From assembly GCA_029641185.1 (NCBI GenBank), contig JAPWGK010000013.1, positions 682,001 through 746,000 of the forward strand: DNA of 64,000 nt, given 5' to 3'. Shown piece after piece: positions 1-11,000 of this stretch. Both the position numbers and the translations under genes were made by a program. Under the pieces are notes generated by a model that was not told where the DNA came from, did not search any database, and worked only from the letters and a program-made list of their open reading frames with translations. The DNA is from Pseudofabraea citricarpa. Taxonomy: Eukaryota; Ascomycota; Leotiomycetes; Helotiales; Dermateaceae. How positions within the stretch are numbered: position 1 is the first letter of the stretch; the number at the start of each line of letters is the position of its first letter.

Positions 1-2474
1 GCTGTGTGGCTGAGGTTTGGGTCTCCTCATCTTGCAGCCTCTTCTGTTCACCGTTCATAAACCTTTCTATAGAACCAACTATGCTGTTCCCAGAGCCTTT
101 CATGGGAAATTCAACAGTGTGGTTATGTGTAGCCGTAGAGTCTACTGATGTACCACGAGAGAATGTTCCAGATCCCGCGGAAACATTACTTGCAACGCGG
201 CCAAGTATACGGCCTCTTCTACGACCACCTTCAGCGTTGTCCGGTTGAGCAGAGGCAGAATTGGTTCTTGTTTTGGCCAGAAGGTTTGAAACGGCGTTGG
301 TAATGTCTTCGTGGGGTGCTTTTGGAGCTACTTCCGCAATCGATGTAGGTGATTTGGTAGGGGAATTGGAGCTAATTTCTTTGAGAGGTTCACTTTTAGA
401 CAAGTCGTCAGAAACCTTTGGGTCCTCTGTGACGACCTTGGCTAAAGGTAGCGCAACCTGAGTACTCTCTTCTATTTTGACCTTTTCTTTCTCCGTTATG
501 AAGTCACTAGTGTCTATAGCTCCAATTTTCTTTGACGCTAGCCTCGGTGCCTCATCTGGCTCGAAGGCTGAAGTGTCTCTTCCGAAAGTTCGACTCGAGT
601 TGAGATTTGGCGTACTTGAAGTGCGACTTATCATTTTAGAGAAACTCGTCGGCTCGTTACTTTTGCGTCTCTCTTCCTGCTTGTCGTTCATCAACCGTAC
701 TTCACTGGATACTGATCGGGAAAATGATGTCTTCTCTGCACGAAGTTTGTATTTCTTGAAAGGAAGTTTTTCTCCCGCTTCAATAGAATTCCAGAGCCAA
801 GTTGCTGTGACTATGGGTATTTCCCATTGAAGTGCATGCTCCATCTTGTCTTTTCTGAGGCCAGCCATCGAGTTTGCAACGAGAACCGAAGCCTGTGGTG
901 TCATATCCTCGCTGTAGGTTGCACCTAGTAGTTCAGTTGCTTTTTTTATGTGAAGCAGATCAATACCGCTAAATGCAGCAGAACAAATGATCATGCCTGA
1001 AAATCCGGCTGCTGGGAAGGTATGAAACGGTCGTCCGATAACGTGTTGCTGAGGGTTGAATAAAGTCTTATGGTGAAGACATCGTTCAAGCCACCATTCT
1101 GTAACAGTCTCTATTGGGGGCTCCAAATCAGGTATAAGTGGATGTTGAGATGTAGGCAGATTTGAAGGGACTATGAGATATGGTCGCCGCAAAGGATCGT
1201 TTTTTACCGAGATCACTAAATCCCCAATGGACCCTACAATCTCTGCATCTTGAGGCAAAAGATGACCATGCAGGACTTGAGCTTTAATTGTCGTAAAACC
1301 ATGAAGGAAGAAAGAACAACAACCGAACATCCCTCCAGAAGTCAACGGCGCGGGCTGTGGTGCTGGAGCAGGCATCTGGGCCTGGGCTAAAACGTTCGTT
1401 GTTCCTAAGAGATTCTGTCCATGGGAATTGTCAGGCATGCTGTCAGATACTCCACTCCTGGAGGTCTCTACCGCTGTAGCTGCTGAACCTCCTCCAACTA
1501 TATCGCCCCAGATCCCCTCATGCTGGCTGCTTAACTTCGTGCTCGCGGTGCGGCGTAACTTTCGTCGCACTTCACCCGACCCAGCATTGCTCTCTTCTCT
1601 GCCACGTTTACCTAGGGATATCCTCCTGCTGGGCGCATCCTTATTCCAAGCATCCTTGCCTCTCTCATCTTGTGGTAAAGATGGATGATATAACCTTTCT
1701 TCCAGAATCATTTTCCGTTCCAGACTATCTCGCAACCATTCAATCGAGACCAGTTGTATTCCCCATTTCTTTGCAGCGTTGTATTTAGCGCCTTCTGTCC
1801 GAAAGGTTATCAAATGCGTGATTTCTTTGGAAAGATCGCCCGAGTAATGGCCCCCATTCCCCTGGACTTGATCTGCCAGATCTTGTCTCTCCGTTGCTTT
1901 TAACTTATTAGCACTGGAATTCATTCATCCTCACATCCAACTTACGGTCTTCGCAACCAGTCATGCTAATCCTCAAAGTAGCTAAAGTCGGCAAAGTATA
2001 TTGGCGCTCCAATACATCTAAATCCATTTCAAGATCGTTCATCCACAATTCTCGCAATGACTCGAGCCATTCTATTTGCATTACTTTGATGTCCGGCCGC
2101 TCCTTTGCAACGTAACGATACTTCGGTGTATTATAATCTCCAACAACGAGGTGGGTAACTTCGAGAGTCAGGTCAAATCTGTGCTGGGCGCCCATTTCTG
2201 CTGCATACTGAGCCAGCTTGGTCTACGAGAATTTAACATCAGTGATTGGTTCCCAATTGCAGTTGGGCAAATCAGTAAGAACAAAGGCAATCTACACCGA
2301 ACTTACACGCTTCTCTTCTGGTACAGAGGTACAGCAAACAATTGCGCCGCGCAGCGGGCTGGAGGAATCGTGCTCATCATTCCGAGACAAAGAACGGAAT
2401 TCAGATGTTTGTTCGGAATCATTCATTGCTTTGCTGGGGAGGTGCACTCTTTGGGTAGATGTCGCGGGTTGCAC
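1..2474 (-). CDS. Rad4/Dpb11/TopBP1-type BRCT scaffold protein (3' part cut off by window edge)
   Basis: DNA replication-initiation and checkpoint scaffold; in this family paired BRCT domains bind phosphorylated Sld3/Sld2- or Rad9-type partners in the nucleus. Exons 2474-2307, 2222-1946 and 1896-<1, with introns 2223-2306 and 1897-1945 (GTAAGT donors); about 780 residues lie in the window, without an end. BRCT1 is at about residues 39-125 (AIVCCTSVPEEKR, WLESLRELW). BRCT2 starts at LRISMTGCED and continues with NGGHYSGDLSKEITHL to about 230. After a linker, BRCT3 is at about 337-440 (FGCCSFFLHGF, TEWWLERCL) and BRCT4 at about 443-535 (GMIICSAAFSG, ATWLWNSI). The rest is Ser/Thr-rich and charged, as in fungal Rad4. 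Start chosen at 2474; an in-frame ATG at 2426 is possible. The second intron is only 49 nt; its acceptor was chosen because it keeps the conserved stretch GCEDPTERQDLAD. It is transcribed divergently from ECO1. The family is clear from the four-BRCT layout. Confidence 0.88.
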
Positions 2475-3034
2475 TGTAAGAGTTTGGCGTCGTCGCTCCG
2501 TTCCTCACGCGTTCAGCAGTTCGCGTCTTTTAGTTATGTGGCCCGTGCACTCCAACGTCATTATTCACTTGTCGCATAGCATAGGCACTGATGCAAAAGT
2601 TCCTCCCTAGCACAAGCTAGTTTTTGTATCTTAGAAAGGTGTCTATTTTGTTTATTGAGTTGGGTAACCAGTACAGATTTCTCTGTGAGCAGACCATGGT
2701 AAGTATGTTGGGCTATAATATAGCTTATTTCCTGGACTTGGTTTAGGGCAATCGAAACCTTTGGACATACATCTTTACCTGTAGGTCAAGCATCAATATG
2801 ATAGTTTCCAACTAGAAATAAAGCAATAAGTACCTAAACAAATACTCCGTAGCATAATTGATACTACATAGATAGAGGATGTTGAGTGGTTCCTTATCTA
2901 CACGTGATTTGGCGATTGACGCTAAAATCACGACTCCAAGAATTTCGTGATATCGCATCGTTACCGCAAAACTTCCAGCTTCATAACCCAAAGAAAATCG
3001 AGCGACGTGATTCGCCGCTGCATTCGGTAGGGCT
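2475..3034. promoter_or_regulatory. Divergent promoter between the Rad4/Dpb11-like gene and ECO1
   Basis: This 560-bp gap separates two genes reading away from each other, both with S-phase jobs in other fungi. It holds no ORF with coding character. An MCB-type ACGCGT box lies at 2507-2512, 33 bp upstream of the chosen Rad4-like ATG. No clear TATA box is visible near either start. Sharing of control elements is inferred. Confidence 0.55.
2507..2512. promoter_or_regulatory. MCB-like ACGCGT box
   Basis: Exact palindromic ACGCGT (MluI cell-cycle box), the consensus bound by MBF at G1/S genes in yeasts. Three more exact copies lie at 3118-3123 and 3143-3148 (ECO1 exon 2) and 3248-3253 (ECO1 intron 2). 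That MBF binds here is inference from sequence and from the neighbouring gene functions. Confidence 0.5.
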
Positions 3035-5215
3035 ATGATGTCGTCGCCCACACTAGTGTAAGAGTTCTTCTCCAGATCCTTCGCCTCCATCTCCCTAACA
3101 TACTTTCCACCACAGAAACGCGTCTGCACAGACAACACCAAGACGCGTTGACAGCATCTCAACAGCGAAAAGGAAGGCCTTTGAAGAGGTCTCCCTGAAC
3201 GGGGCCATCAGGTATGGTCTCTGTAACTACTTTGAACTTTGCGGCTAACGCGTAATATGCAGGAAGGAGATACGCACGTACGGGAAGCGCGTAAAGGTGA
3301 ACGCCGCAACTCCTCCAGCCAAACGGCAACGGATCAAAGATCAAAGGTACGTACAATGCTATCTACATTCTCTCATGGAGATGTATTTGTTTTCATTGAG
3401 TATGAATCCTGCAAGGCAGGTCTGCCTGCGGGAATTGCCATCCAAACCTTCTAGGTCTCAGCCTCAGTCTGAAGTACCGGCTTCAAGATCTCCGATGACA
3501 GAAACGTCATTGAACGACGCTTTGCTCTTTGATACTGCTAGAAGCAAGTGCTTCTCAGTGAAGCCCTCTATTAACATCCGCACAGAATGATGCGGATGTT
3601 AACAAGACAAGAACATCACTCTTGAAGTTCTAGAAGCAAGTGCTTCTCACTGATGCCTCTATTAACATCCGCGCTGATTGATGCGGATGTTAATAAGACA
3701 AGAACATCAATCTTGAAGTTCAAGATGTGATTACATTTACGGATCCTTTCCAGCACAAAGAGCTTTCATGGCAATCATATTGTGTGGAAGATTGGAAGAT
3801 TTAATTCTCTTTCCCAATCAATGCAAAGGTCTGCCAGGCATAAGGGAGTCAGTCCCCTCATAAATTAAGCCTCCGATCTCCACAGTCAAAACAGGGCCAC
3901 TATTCCAATCATATTTACAACCAACAGGAGGCTAACTGTTGTACATAGAAGCGCGAGCATAGAGCAGCAGTCACGAACAGCTAAGCTGATCCCAGTGACA
4001 CTCGCGCCTCCTATCAAAGGTGCTAGCATCAAGAGTTACTTCAGACCCACACCTATTCCTTCGAGTCCGACTTCGAAGCAGACCGCATCAGACTTTTCAG
4101 ATCCAGCTGAAAGAAACTCTACTCCTCCGTCATCCCCACCCTCACCACCTATTCCAACACCTCTAGTCCGACTGAAAAATACGCAACGGCCACGTAGACG
4201 CCTGAATACGAGACTACTGCCGATCTCCAAACCAAAAATGTCTTTCGAACCTGGTTCTACGTCTGGTGGAAGCACCTCCAATGAGTCGGGATCCTCCTCA
4301 GAAATCAACCCATCTGGCGAGACTTCCACTCAAAATGCTTCAGCTCAACGTAGCAGCAGCAGCAACTCTGGCTCTAGTGGTCAACTTGTCTTTGACAACT
4401 CTCTAGGTCTGACTTCCTCTGTAACATGTCCAGATTGTACCATGCACTACAACCGAACTAAGAAGGACGAAGTCGCTATGCACACGAAGTACCACGCAAA
4501 CTTCTTCAACGAGAGTGCCCTCCGATCAAATGAATCTAGCCGACAAGTAGTCTGGAATCACCCTTCGGTTATCGATCACCAGATTATTTGCGTTGATCGT
4601 AATTCAGCCGGCAGCATGAAGGACTTTGCGCTTGCCGTGTTGGAGCATACTTACAATGACCTTGGAGGTTTATCTTACAAGGATGACACCGTCTTTATGG
4701 AGATTGACAATCCTGATCCTGGTTCCGAAGGCAAAGTTCCACGATACAAGATCTACATCTATCTTGACACTAATGTTCCAGTCGCCTTTCTCTTGGCAGA
4801 GAGAATTGCTCAGGCAGGATATTACTACGAAGGAGAGACCCAATATGATCTTGATGGTCCATGGCCATCTATTGTACCTCCTCCCGAGGGCGAAGAACGA
4901 CAGGCATATGTGTATATGGATGACCCTCAACGAGCCATTATGCTGGTCGACCGTATCTGGACAAAGCCAAACTATCGTCGTGCTTCAATTGCTACTAAGC
5001 TCATCAACTCAGCACGCGATGGCCACTTTGTTCCAAGATATGCCATTCCTCGACACCAAATTGCGTTTAGCTGGCCAACAGCACAAGGAAAAGCATTCGC
5101 TGAGAAGTACCAGGAGGGCTGTTTCGACGAGTATCCTTTCCTTGTTGATTTCGAGTCTCCCCCATTGGTTGTCGAAGACGAGAAGCTCGTGGAGACTTTC
5201 GTCAACAAGTGGTAA
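3035..5215 (+). CDS. ECO1: Sister-chromatid cohesion N-acetyltransferase Eco1/ESCO
   Basis: Acetylates the Smc3 head of cohesin in S phase to establish sister-chromatid cohesion. Model: exons 3035-3057, 3116-3211, 3263-3346 and 3949-5215, 489 residues. Introns 1 and 2 have strong signals (GTAAGA...CTAAC...CAG; GTATGG...CTAAC...CAG). Intron 3 (3347-3948, 602 nt) has GTACGT and CTAACTGTTGTACATAG and keeps phase 2. The N-terminus is basic with IRTYGKR, typical of fungal Eco1. A PIP-like box IKSYFRP is at about residues 95-101. A C2H2 zinc finger uses C228, C231, H246 and H250. The GNAT domain fills about 280-485 and ends with the ESCO signatures RIWTKPNYRRASIATKL and FSWPTAQGKAFAEKY. A strand of low-complexity Ser/Pro lies between PIP and finger. 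Odd points: the very long third intron holds tandem repeats, and the 3' end of the gene seeds another tandem array. An additional exon at about 3455-3540 cannot be excluded. Confidence 0.85.
3538..3721. repeat. Two tandem copies of a ~92-bp hairpin repeat inside ECO1 intron 3
   Basis: Unit 1 is 3538-3629 and unit 2 is 3630-3721, nearly identical apart from a 1-nt indel and a few substitutions. Each unit holds two palindromes: AGAAGCAAGTGCTTCT, and an inverted repeat TTAACATCCGC / GCGGATGTTAA separated by 10 nt (3571-3602 and 3662-3693). Nothing marks it as a known mobile element. Confidence 0.85.
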
Positions 5216-5480
5216 ATCTGCATCTGCTGTTTACGAAGCATGGCCACTCTCTTCTTGATTTGATGCCGCTGCGAGTGTTATCAAGGATGCCAAGCTCGTG
5301 GAGCCCTGTCGTAGTGATTCCTGAACTCGGATCTGCTGATCACGGAACATGGACATTTTCTTCTTGACTCAATGCTCCTGCAATTGTTGTTGGGGATGGT
5401 ATGCTCGTGGAGACTGGTCGCCGCAATTCCCAAATATGGACCTGCTGATTACGACATGCGGTTATTTCTTTCTTTCTTTC
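5168..5480. repeat. Three degenerate ~109-bp tandem repeats starting in the ECO1 3' end
   Basis: Copies start at 5168, 5277 and 5386. Shared landmarks in order are GTTRTC/GTTGTT, AGCTCGTGGAG (or TGCTCGTGGAG), ATCTGCTG, ACATGG/GCATGG and TTCTTCTTGA. Copy 1 contains the last codons and stop of ECO1; copies 2 and 3 are non-coding and look diverged by roughly 30% by eye. The third copy fades into a TTTC-rich run near 5470. Confidence 0.75.
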
Positions 5481-6371
5481 TCTGGTTTCTACGCTGAGTT
5501 GTTTGTGGCATGCATGACTTTAAAGTTTGCTGCAACTGGTATCCAAGAACTCCCTAGGATGGACAACGGGCCGTCGTCATAAAATGGATCGTTATGGCGA
5601 AAGGGCGTTCGGTGTTCACTAGGCATAGGATGTACCTTGCTCAGAAATGGAAACAAATTTCAATTAATGCTTTGGAACTCGTATAATGTGACACTCGACA
5701 GACCCAACCTAACCATGAGGCTCACTGTTAATAAATTAAGTACTTGTGTATGCTCTGACGTGTTTATAATCCGGTGTCTACAGGATGTTCGGCGATTTGG
5801 GGAAGTCCGGGTTCCGCTACGGTACTGGCTCCACCTCTCTCTCCGCACTTTCAGTGAACACAAAGCATTGTTAGCTTGGAGCAGAGCCTTTCCTAACAAT
5901 TAAATCCTAGGTGTGCAATAGCATCTGAAGTGCAGTTTGGATTTCCGTGCTTTGATTAGTGGATCTCCTGTCAAAAAGTTCATGCAAGCCAGGCAGTTGT
6001 TCAGATGAACTGACAGCAAGCCAGCCCACCCCACGTTGACTACTGACGTTGGCAATCGAGGGGCAGCACAAGCACAAGCACAAGCACGAGCCCCGAGCCT
6101 CGAGCTCGTTTCTCGCTTAGCCCTGGAACCGAAGCTGGCTGGCTCTGGCTCTGCGGGTCTGTGCTTATCGAACAACCGATCCAGACGTGATGTGATGTGA
6201 GGTCCGACGATCCGGCGTATATCCTATAATTTTTTTTGAAAGAGAGCGAGAGAGAGATCGATTGCACGAGATGGGCTTCATCCTCCGACGGCATTCCATC
6301 GCTTGAGCCCTCTGTCCCTCGCCCTGCTTCACCTTGAATGTCTCGCACTACCGCCGCCCGCCTCCTTCACC
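5481..6371. other. Intergenic; promoter region of the proline-rich gene
   Basis: No gene seen. The first 400 bp show no coding character. From about 6060 there is a short CAAGCA-type repeat, a GC-rich segment and a GAGAGAGAG run (6240-6257) just upstream of the next start; these are probably promoter and leader sequences. Confidence 0.5.
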
Positions 6372-8048
6372 ATGTCTGCCGACCTCCCTTCCTCCAATCC
6401 CTTCCGGAGGAAAGGCACGACCCCAACTGTCTCCGTCTCAGTTACAGCTCCAGCTCCAGCTCCAGCTCTCTCCATCCAAAGCCCCCCGCTGCCCGTTGAG
6501 GCTGCTCTCCCCTCTCAGAACGAGAAGCCGCTGCGCCCTGCTGAGCACGTCGAGAGGCCCGACGCGCCCAGGATACAGACCAAGACGGTCAAGAAAGTCC
6601 GTGTGCAGTCACCACCGCCCTCGTCGCCCGAGGCTGACGCTACATCTTATCCTCCGACTCCCATATCGCGAAACGATAGCACGGCAAAGCCCGGCCATGA
6701 TCCCTTCGACGGTTCTCTGTCAGATGCCTCTGAAGACGAGCAACCTCTGCCGCAGATAAGCAGCATGCCGGCGAATCCATTTCAGAAGACACTCGAGACA
6801 ATGGAAGGGGGAAGTGCCCCGGCGTCTGCTGCTGCTGCACATGTCGTCAGTCCGGGGAGAGCTTCTATGGATGTGGAGGCGTTCAAGAGATTACTCATGA
6901 CTGGGAACTCGGGAGTGGGAAATTCTACGACAACGGGCCCTCCAACTCTGCAGGTCATACACCATGGTTTGGGGGACGGAGGCAGCAGTACTGATACGTC
7001 GTCAATATCAAGACAGTCTATCTTCGAGCCCGTACATGAAACCCATTCGGAATCACCGCGTACATCGCATGAGATTTCAGAACCTGATGATGAACAACAT
7101 CGAGGGTCTGCTCCTGATCACTCAGTTGCAGCTCCTCCAAGCCGCCGGAAGCCTCCCCCTCCAAGCTCGAGGCATGGCAAATTGATAAAGATGGAATTAA
7201 GAGATGATCCAACCTCGCCGGGCTTGCAGATATCTCCTCCGAGCACGGGCATATCTCAGCAACAGTTCAATGCTTCTACAAGTTCACTGCTGTCTTCTGA
7301 ACGCTCGCCAACAGACCTCAACAAACCTCTGCCACCTGCACCTCCCAGTGCAAGCCACGAATCTGACCGTGAATCCATATTTGACCGAGAAGCTGCTGGC
7401 AAAACACCAGAACCTCCGTCGCCTTCAGCCTCCATTAAACGCAAGACCCCACCTGCCCCTCCAATTGCTCGACGACACAGTCAGCTAGTGTCAGACTCAA
7501 AGCTGAGCCGTCACAATTCCGGCAGGCTTTCACCAAGAGTAGAGGAAGATAGTGCCAGTATCTCTGATGTGACTGCCAGTAGACCTCGGTCTGATAGTGG
7601 CAGAGCACCTCCTCCACCTCCTTCGAGACGTTCAGGGTCTGTCAGAATATCAGCAACGTCAAGTCAGCAACCGCAATCTCCACCTGGGACAACCCTACCT
7701 CCTGTGCCGCCAGCTCGGATGTCTTCAGGTCGACGGCCACCGTCGGTATCAAGTATGGAGATGGCAAACAACAGACGTGCGTCGGTAGTACCTCCGCCTC
7801 CACCGCCTCGACACGCTCAGAACAGCCATGACGCACCAATCCTGTCGCCGGCCTCGCGGAGAACCAGTGGAGAGGAATCTCGGCGCAGCATGGACAGTAC
7901 CAGACGCGCTTCGGTTGAATCAACTTCAGCTTCGTACCTTGACAGGCCGGGCACCAGCTCAAGTGGTAAAGACATTCTGGCCGACTTGAGCGCGCTGCAA
8001 CGCGAGATAGACGCCCTAAGAGGCCAGTCTCAAAAGCAAGCTACTTAG
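6372..8048 (+). CDS. Proline-rich conserved fungal protein of unknown function
   Basis: Single-exon 558-residue protein. The start at 6372 has a good context (CACCATGTC); no upstream in-frame ATG is supported. It begins MSADLPSSNPFRRKG and carries an NPF motif twice (NPFRRK near the start, NPFQKTLE at about residue 136); NPF is the EH-domain ligand of endocytic proteins. Conserved-looking blocks are VEAFKRLLMTG, SSISRQSIFEP, RTSHEISEP and SSRHGKLIKMELRDD. The second half is full of class I/II SH3-type runs such as KRKTPPAPPIARR, PPPPPSRRSGS and VVPPPPPPRH. A short C-terminal helix (DILADLSALQREIDALRGQ) may be a coiled coil. The composition suggests a disordered actin-patch or endocytic adaptor; this is inference. 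I recognise no catalytic domain. Confidence 0.8.
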   Translation: MSADLPSSNPFRRKGTTPTVSVSVTAPAPAPALSIQSPPLPVEAALPSQNEKPLRPAEHVERPDAPRIQTKTVKKVRVQSPPPSSPEADATSYPPTPISRNDSTAKPGHDPFDGSLSDASEDEQPLPQISSMPANPFQKTLETMEGGSAPASAAAAHVVSPGRASMDVEAFKRLLMTGNSGVGNSTTTGPPTLQVIHHGLGDGGSSTDTSSISRQSIFEPVHETHSESPRTSHEISEPDDEQHRGSAPDHSVAAPPSRRKPPPPSSRHGKLIKMELRDDPTSPGLQISPPSTGISQQQFNASTSSLLSSERSPTDLNKPLPPAPPSASHESDRESIFDREAAGKTPEPPSPSASIKRKTPPAPPIARRHSQLVSDSKLSRHNSGRLSPRVEEDSASISDVTASRPRSDSGRAPPPPPSRRSGSVRISATSSQQPQSPPGTTLPPVPPARMSSGRRPPSVSSMEMANNRRASVVPPPPPPRHAQNSHDAPILSPASRRTSGEESRRSMDSTRRASVESTSASYLDRPGTSSSGKDILADLSALQREIDALRGQSQKQAT

Positions 8049-11000
8049 AAGGGGTCTGTTCTCAGGGTCAACATGTCTAATGTACTGTATAGAGCGGGAT
8101 CAGTGACTTCTTCAGGCTTTCATGGAAGATTTTTTTCAGCAAGGGAGCGACAACACGTCGTCGTCGTCGTAGTTGCTGCGGAAGAGCTAATGCCGTACGT
8201 GCTCGCATGCTCGCTCGCAAGTATCCTTGGTGGCTCACTACATGTTTTCAAGGTTGAGGAGGCTTACTACTTTCTGATCGGGCTTGATTCATGGTACATA
8301 TTCCACGTTTGGGCCGCAACACCGGCAGTTCGGATCAAGTTTTAGAGGGTTAGTAGATGACTTCTGCATTCCACGCCCTCGAAGTGAAGTCGAACGCGGG
8401 CCTAGAACCCCCCTCAGGTGAGGCGTTAAGAGAGAGAGGGCAAAATATAATGTTTCAAGGCAGTAATGAATCAAATGATAATGGCGTCAATTGGAGGGCA
8501 CGAACCCTTGGCTGGATTGGCTCAGGGCTTGGGCGTGAGAGTGGGAGTGGGCGTCTATAATTGGATTTTTGCAGCCGTCATAAACCGACACAGGAGAGTT
8601 GGAAGGGGGAGGGGGGCTGGGGGAGGAAATCTGATTCTACTGAGGTCTTCTGATCAGTGTTGTAAGAAGTGTCCGATCGGCCACCACCTTTTTAGTGCTG
8701 AAAAGATTGATTCACATGCCAGATCTGAAGAATGGCCTTTTTTGACTTTTGCATCATCGTGGATAATTAAGAACCAAGCAGCATGATTCCATGTGAGACA
8801 CATCCAACAGCCACCTTCGAGGGCAGCTTGGAGAGTGGAGGAATCTTCCGGCCCCATCCGAGGATTTCCCTACTGCAAGCTGTCTCAAAAGCTCGCATAC
8901 ACAACCATCCATCATCCGTCGAAACCAAGTGCGAAATGAAAAAGGCTACTCAGCGAGCTGGCGGCCGATACGCTATGATACTTAGTCTGGACCTCTTCGA
9001 GCCAGCTGCATACACCGCTGGGCTCCGAAAGGGCCACCATTACCTCACCGAATGGCTTCAACCCCAGCGCCACTGAGTTGACTGGCGTGAGTGGGCGGTC
9101 AAACTTCCATTCTTTCAGTGAGATTGGCAGGCCCAATCCTTGGAGCGGTCAGTCGTAATCAGGTATCTCATGATCACTGTCACGACCATGACCCGTCTCA
9201 GACTCCGAAGGCCAGGCTCGTATTATTCGAAAGAGGCAAGAGAGACCAGAAGAGGCACACTCAAGGCAAGGAGCCTGAAGAAAGAAGGTCGTCCAAGGAT
9301 GGTGCTCGGGCCATGATCTTCGACTCCCAGATCCTCGGGTCGATCTTTTCTGCGGAGAAAGTTTTGCTTCTTCTCGCCTTTCTCATTCGTGGCCGACCGG
9401 CAGGAGGCTATACTTTAGCTGCAGCATGGCTCGCAGGAATTGCTTTTTGGGCATCTTGTGTAAACGCTCGTACTTGCGGTCCCTCAGGGAGGCTGCTGCT
9501 TCGCCAGAACACGGCATGACAGACGCTCTCGACGCCTCCCCCAACGGCCAAGCGACGGCCAGTCACGGAAGATTGGTCAGGAGAAGGCTGTGATGGCTGT
9601 GATGGCTGGACGGGTTGTGCGGACTGAGCTGTCATATTGTGGAGTTGGATGGACCAGCGCTATTCCATTACAGATTTTACCTGCGTATCTAGCCTCCCAC
9701 TTACCACGCCTCATGGAAAGTAGTCGAGCTCACGACGGTTACCAAGTGGTACTTGTCAACGGCACGAGCCTGACTTGACGAGTGAGTAGAGAGGGTGAGT
9801 GACGGGGTCCAAGCGTATGCAGCAGCCACATCTCTCGCAGCTCGCAGCATGCACACCAGCGGTTATGGAGACTTTGCTGGTTGGCAGCAGTAGTCGAAGT
9901 AGTTGTAGTGGGTTCAGACCAGAATCCAAAGCACCACAATAATCAGCGACGCTACTCCGTGCCAGGAAGCGACGCTCAAACATGGCATGTTTTGATGAAA
10001 CTTATTAATGTCCGCAAGAGGGCTGATAGAATAATCACAAGATGGTTTCTTACGTGGTCGCGGCCAGTCCATATCTCCTCTGGGGTCATCGCTGACCACG
10101 GAAGATCCTGGCGTCGCACAGCCATCTCGGCGGAATACCTCTACAATGCTCTTATCCAGTGGCCGAATCAGCGGCGCGAAGTGCCTTTTCCCCAAGCACC
10201 TTCGCAAAGTTGGTGGATTACTGAATCAGGGCTTCCGGCAGAAAGGGTTACCCGCATGTTGTACGACGTGGACGTGGACCGGAGTGGCTCAGTTGGCAGT
10301 GGGTGAAGGCTGGTGGCTCCTGAGTGGTACGGCACAGTTGTCCAACATGTCCCATCCATGCGCCATGCCAAGTACCCCGAATTGCACACAGGCATACAGG
10401 GCATGCTGTGCAGGCATTCAGGCCCCGGCTTATCTCGGCGGTGCATTGCTCTTCTGGTGTAGGCTCGGCTCAAGGCGATGTCAGACTCTTGTTCTGGAGC
10501 TGTGCGAGAAACAGGAACCGACATCAAACATATCTGGAGATGGACAGGCAGGTATGGTATGTATCCGCACAGACGACGATGGCGACTTGGAGAGATTGAG
10601 ATTGAGCTCGACCCATCAGGAACGGCACGAGGCGATGATCGGCTTTGGCAAGCGCAATTGCTCTTTTCTCGAGGCGGGAGAAGCTTCAATTCGAGAGGGA
10701 AGATGCCTGCGTCGCGAATGCCACGCAGATGCAGACAGGTGCACGAATTTTGAGTTTGCACTTGGGCTTCACCGTGCTCCAATGACGTATAAATCAGTGT
10801 GAAAAGAGGGGAGCTTTCATGCAGATGTCGGCCGGATCAATATCGGGCTGGAGAGGTTTTAAGGTTCGAGTCATGAGTTGAAGGGGGCACCCGGCAAAAG
10901 GTTGATGATTTTCTTGCTTTTTCTCCCATGCCCTCCACCAACCTTCTCGGCAGCTGTAGCTCAAGAGACACTTTGGGCGTTTTGAACTTCATTTGCTCCA

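Noticed and set aside
3035..3590. Stand-alone small gene (exons up to a stop at 3588-3590 in the repeat) separate from ECO1
   Set aside because: Exons 1-3 encode the fungal Eco1-like N-terminus and splice in frame to 3949 through a canonical CTAAC...TAG acceptor, while the ECO1 body has no ATG of its own near 3995 (the codon there is GTG). Kept only as a possible alternative splice form.
10146..10802. Long open frames on both strands (about 200 codons each)
   Set aside because: They overlap antisense to each other, show no domain, no splice structure and no codon character; GC-rich non-coding DNA gives such frames.
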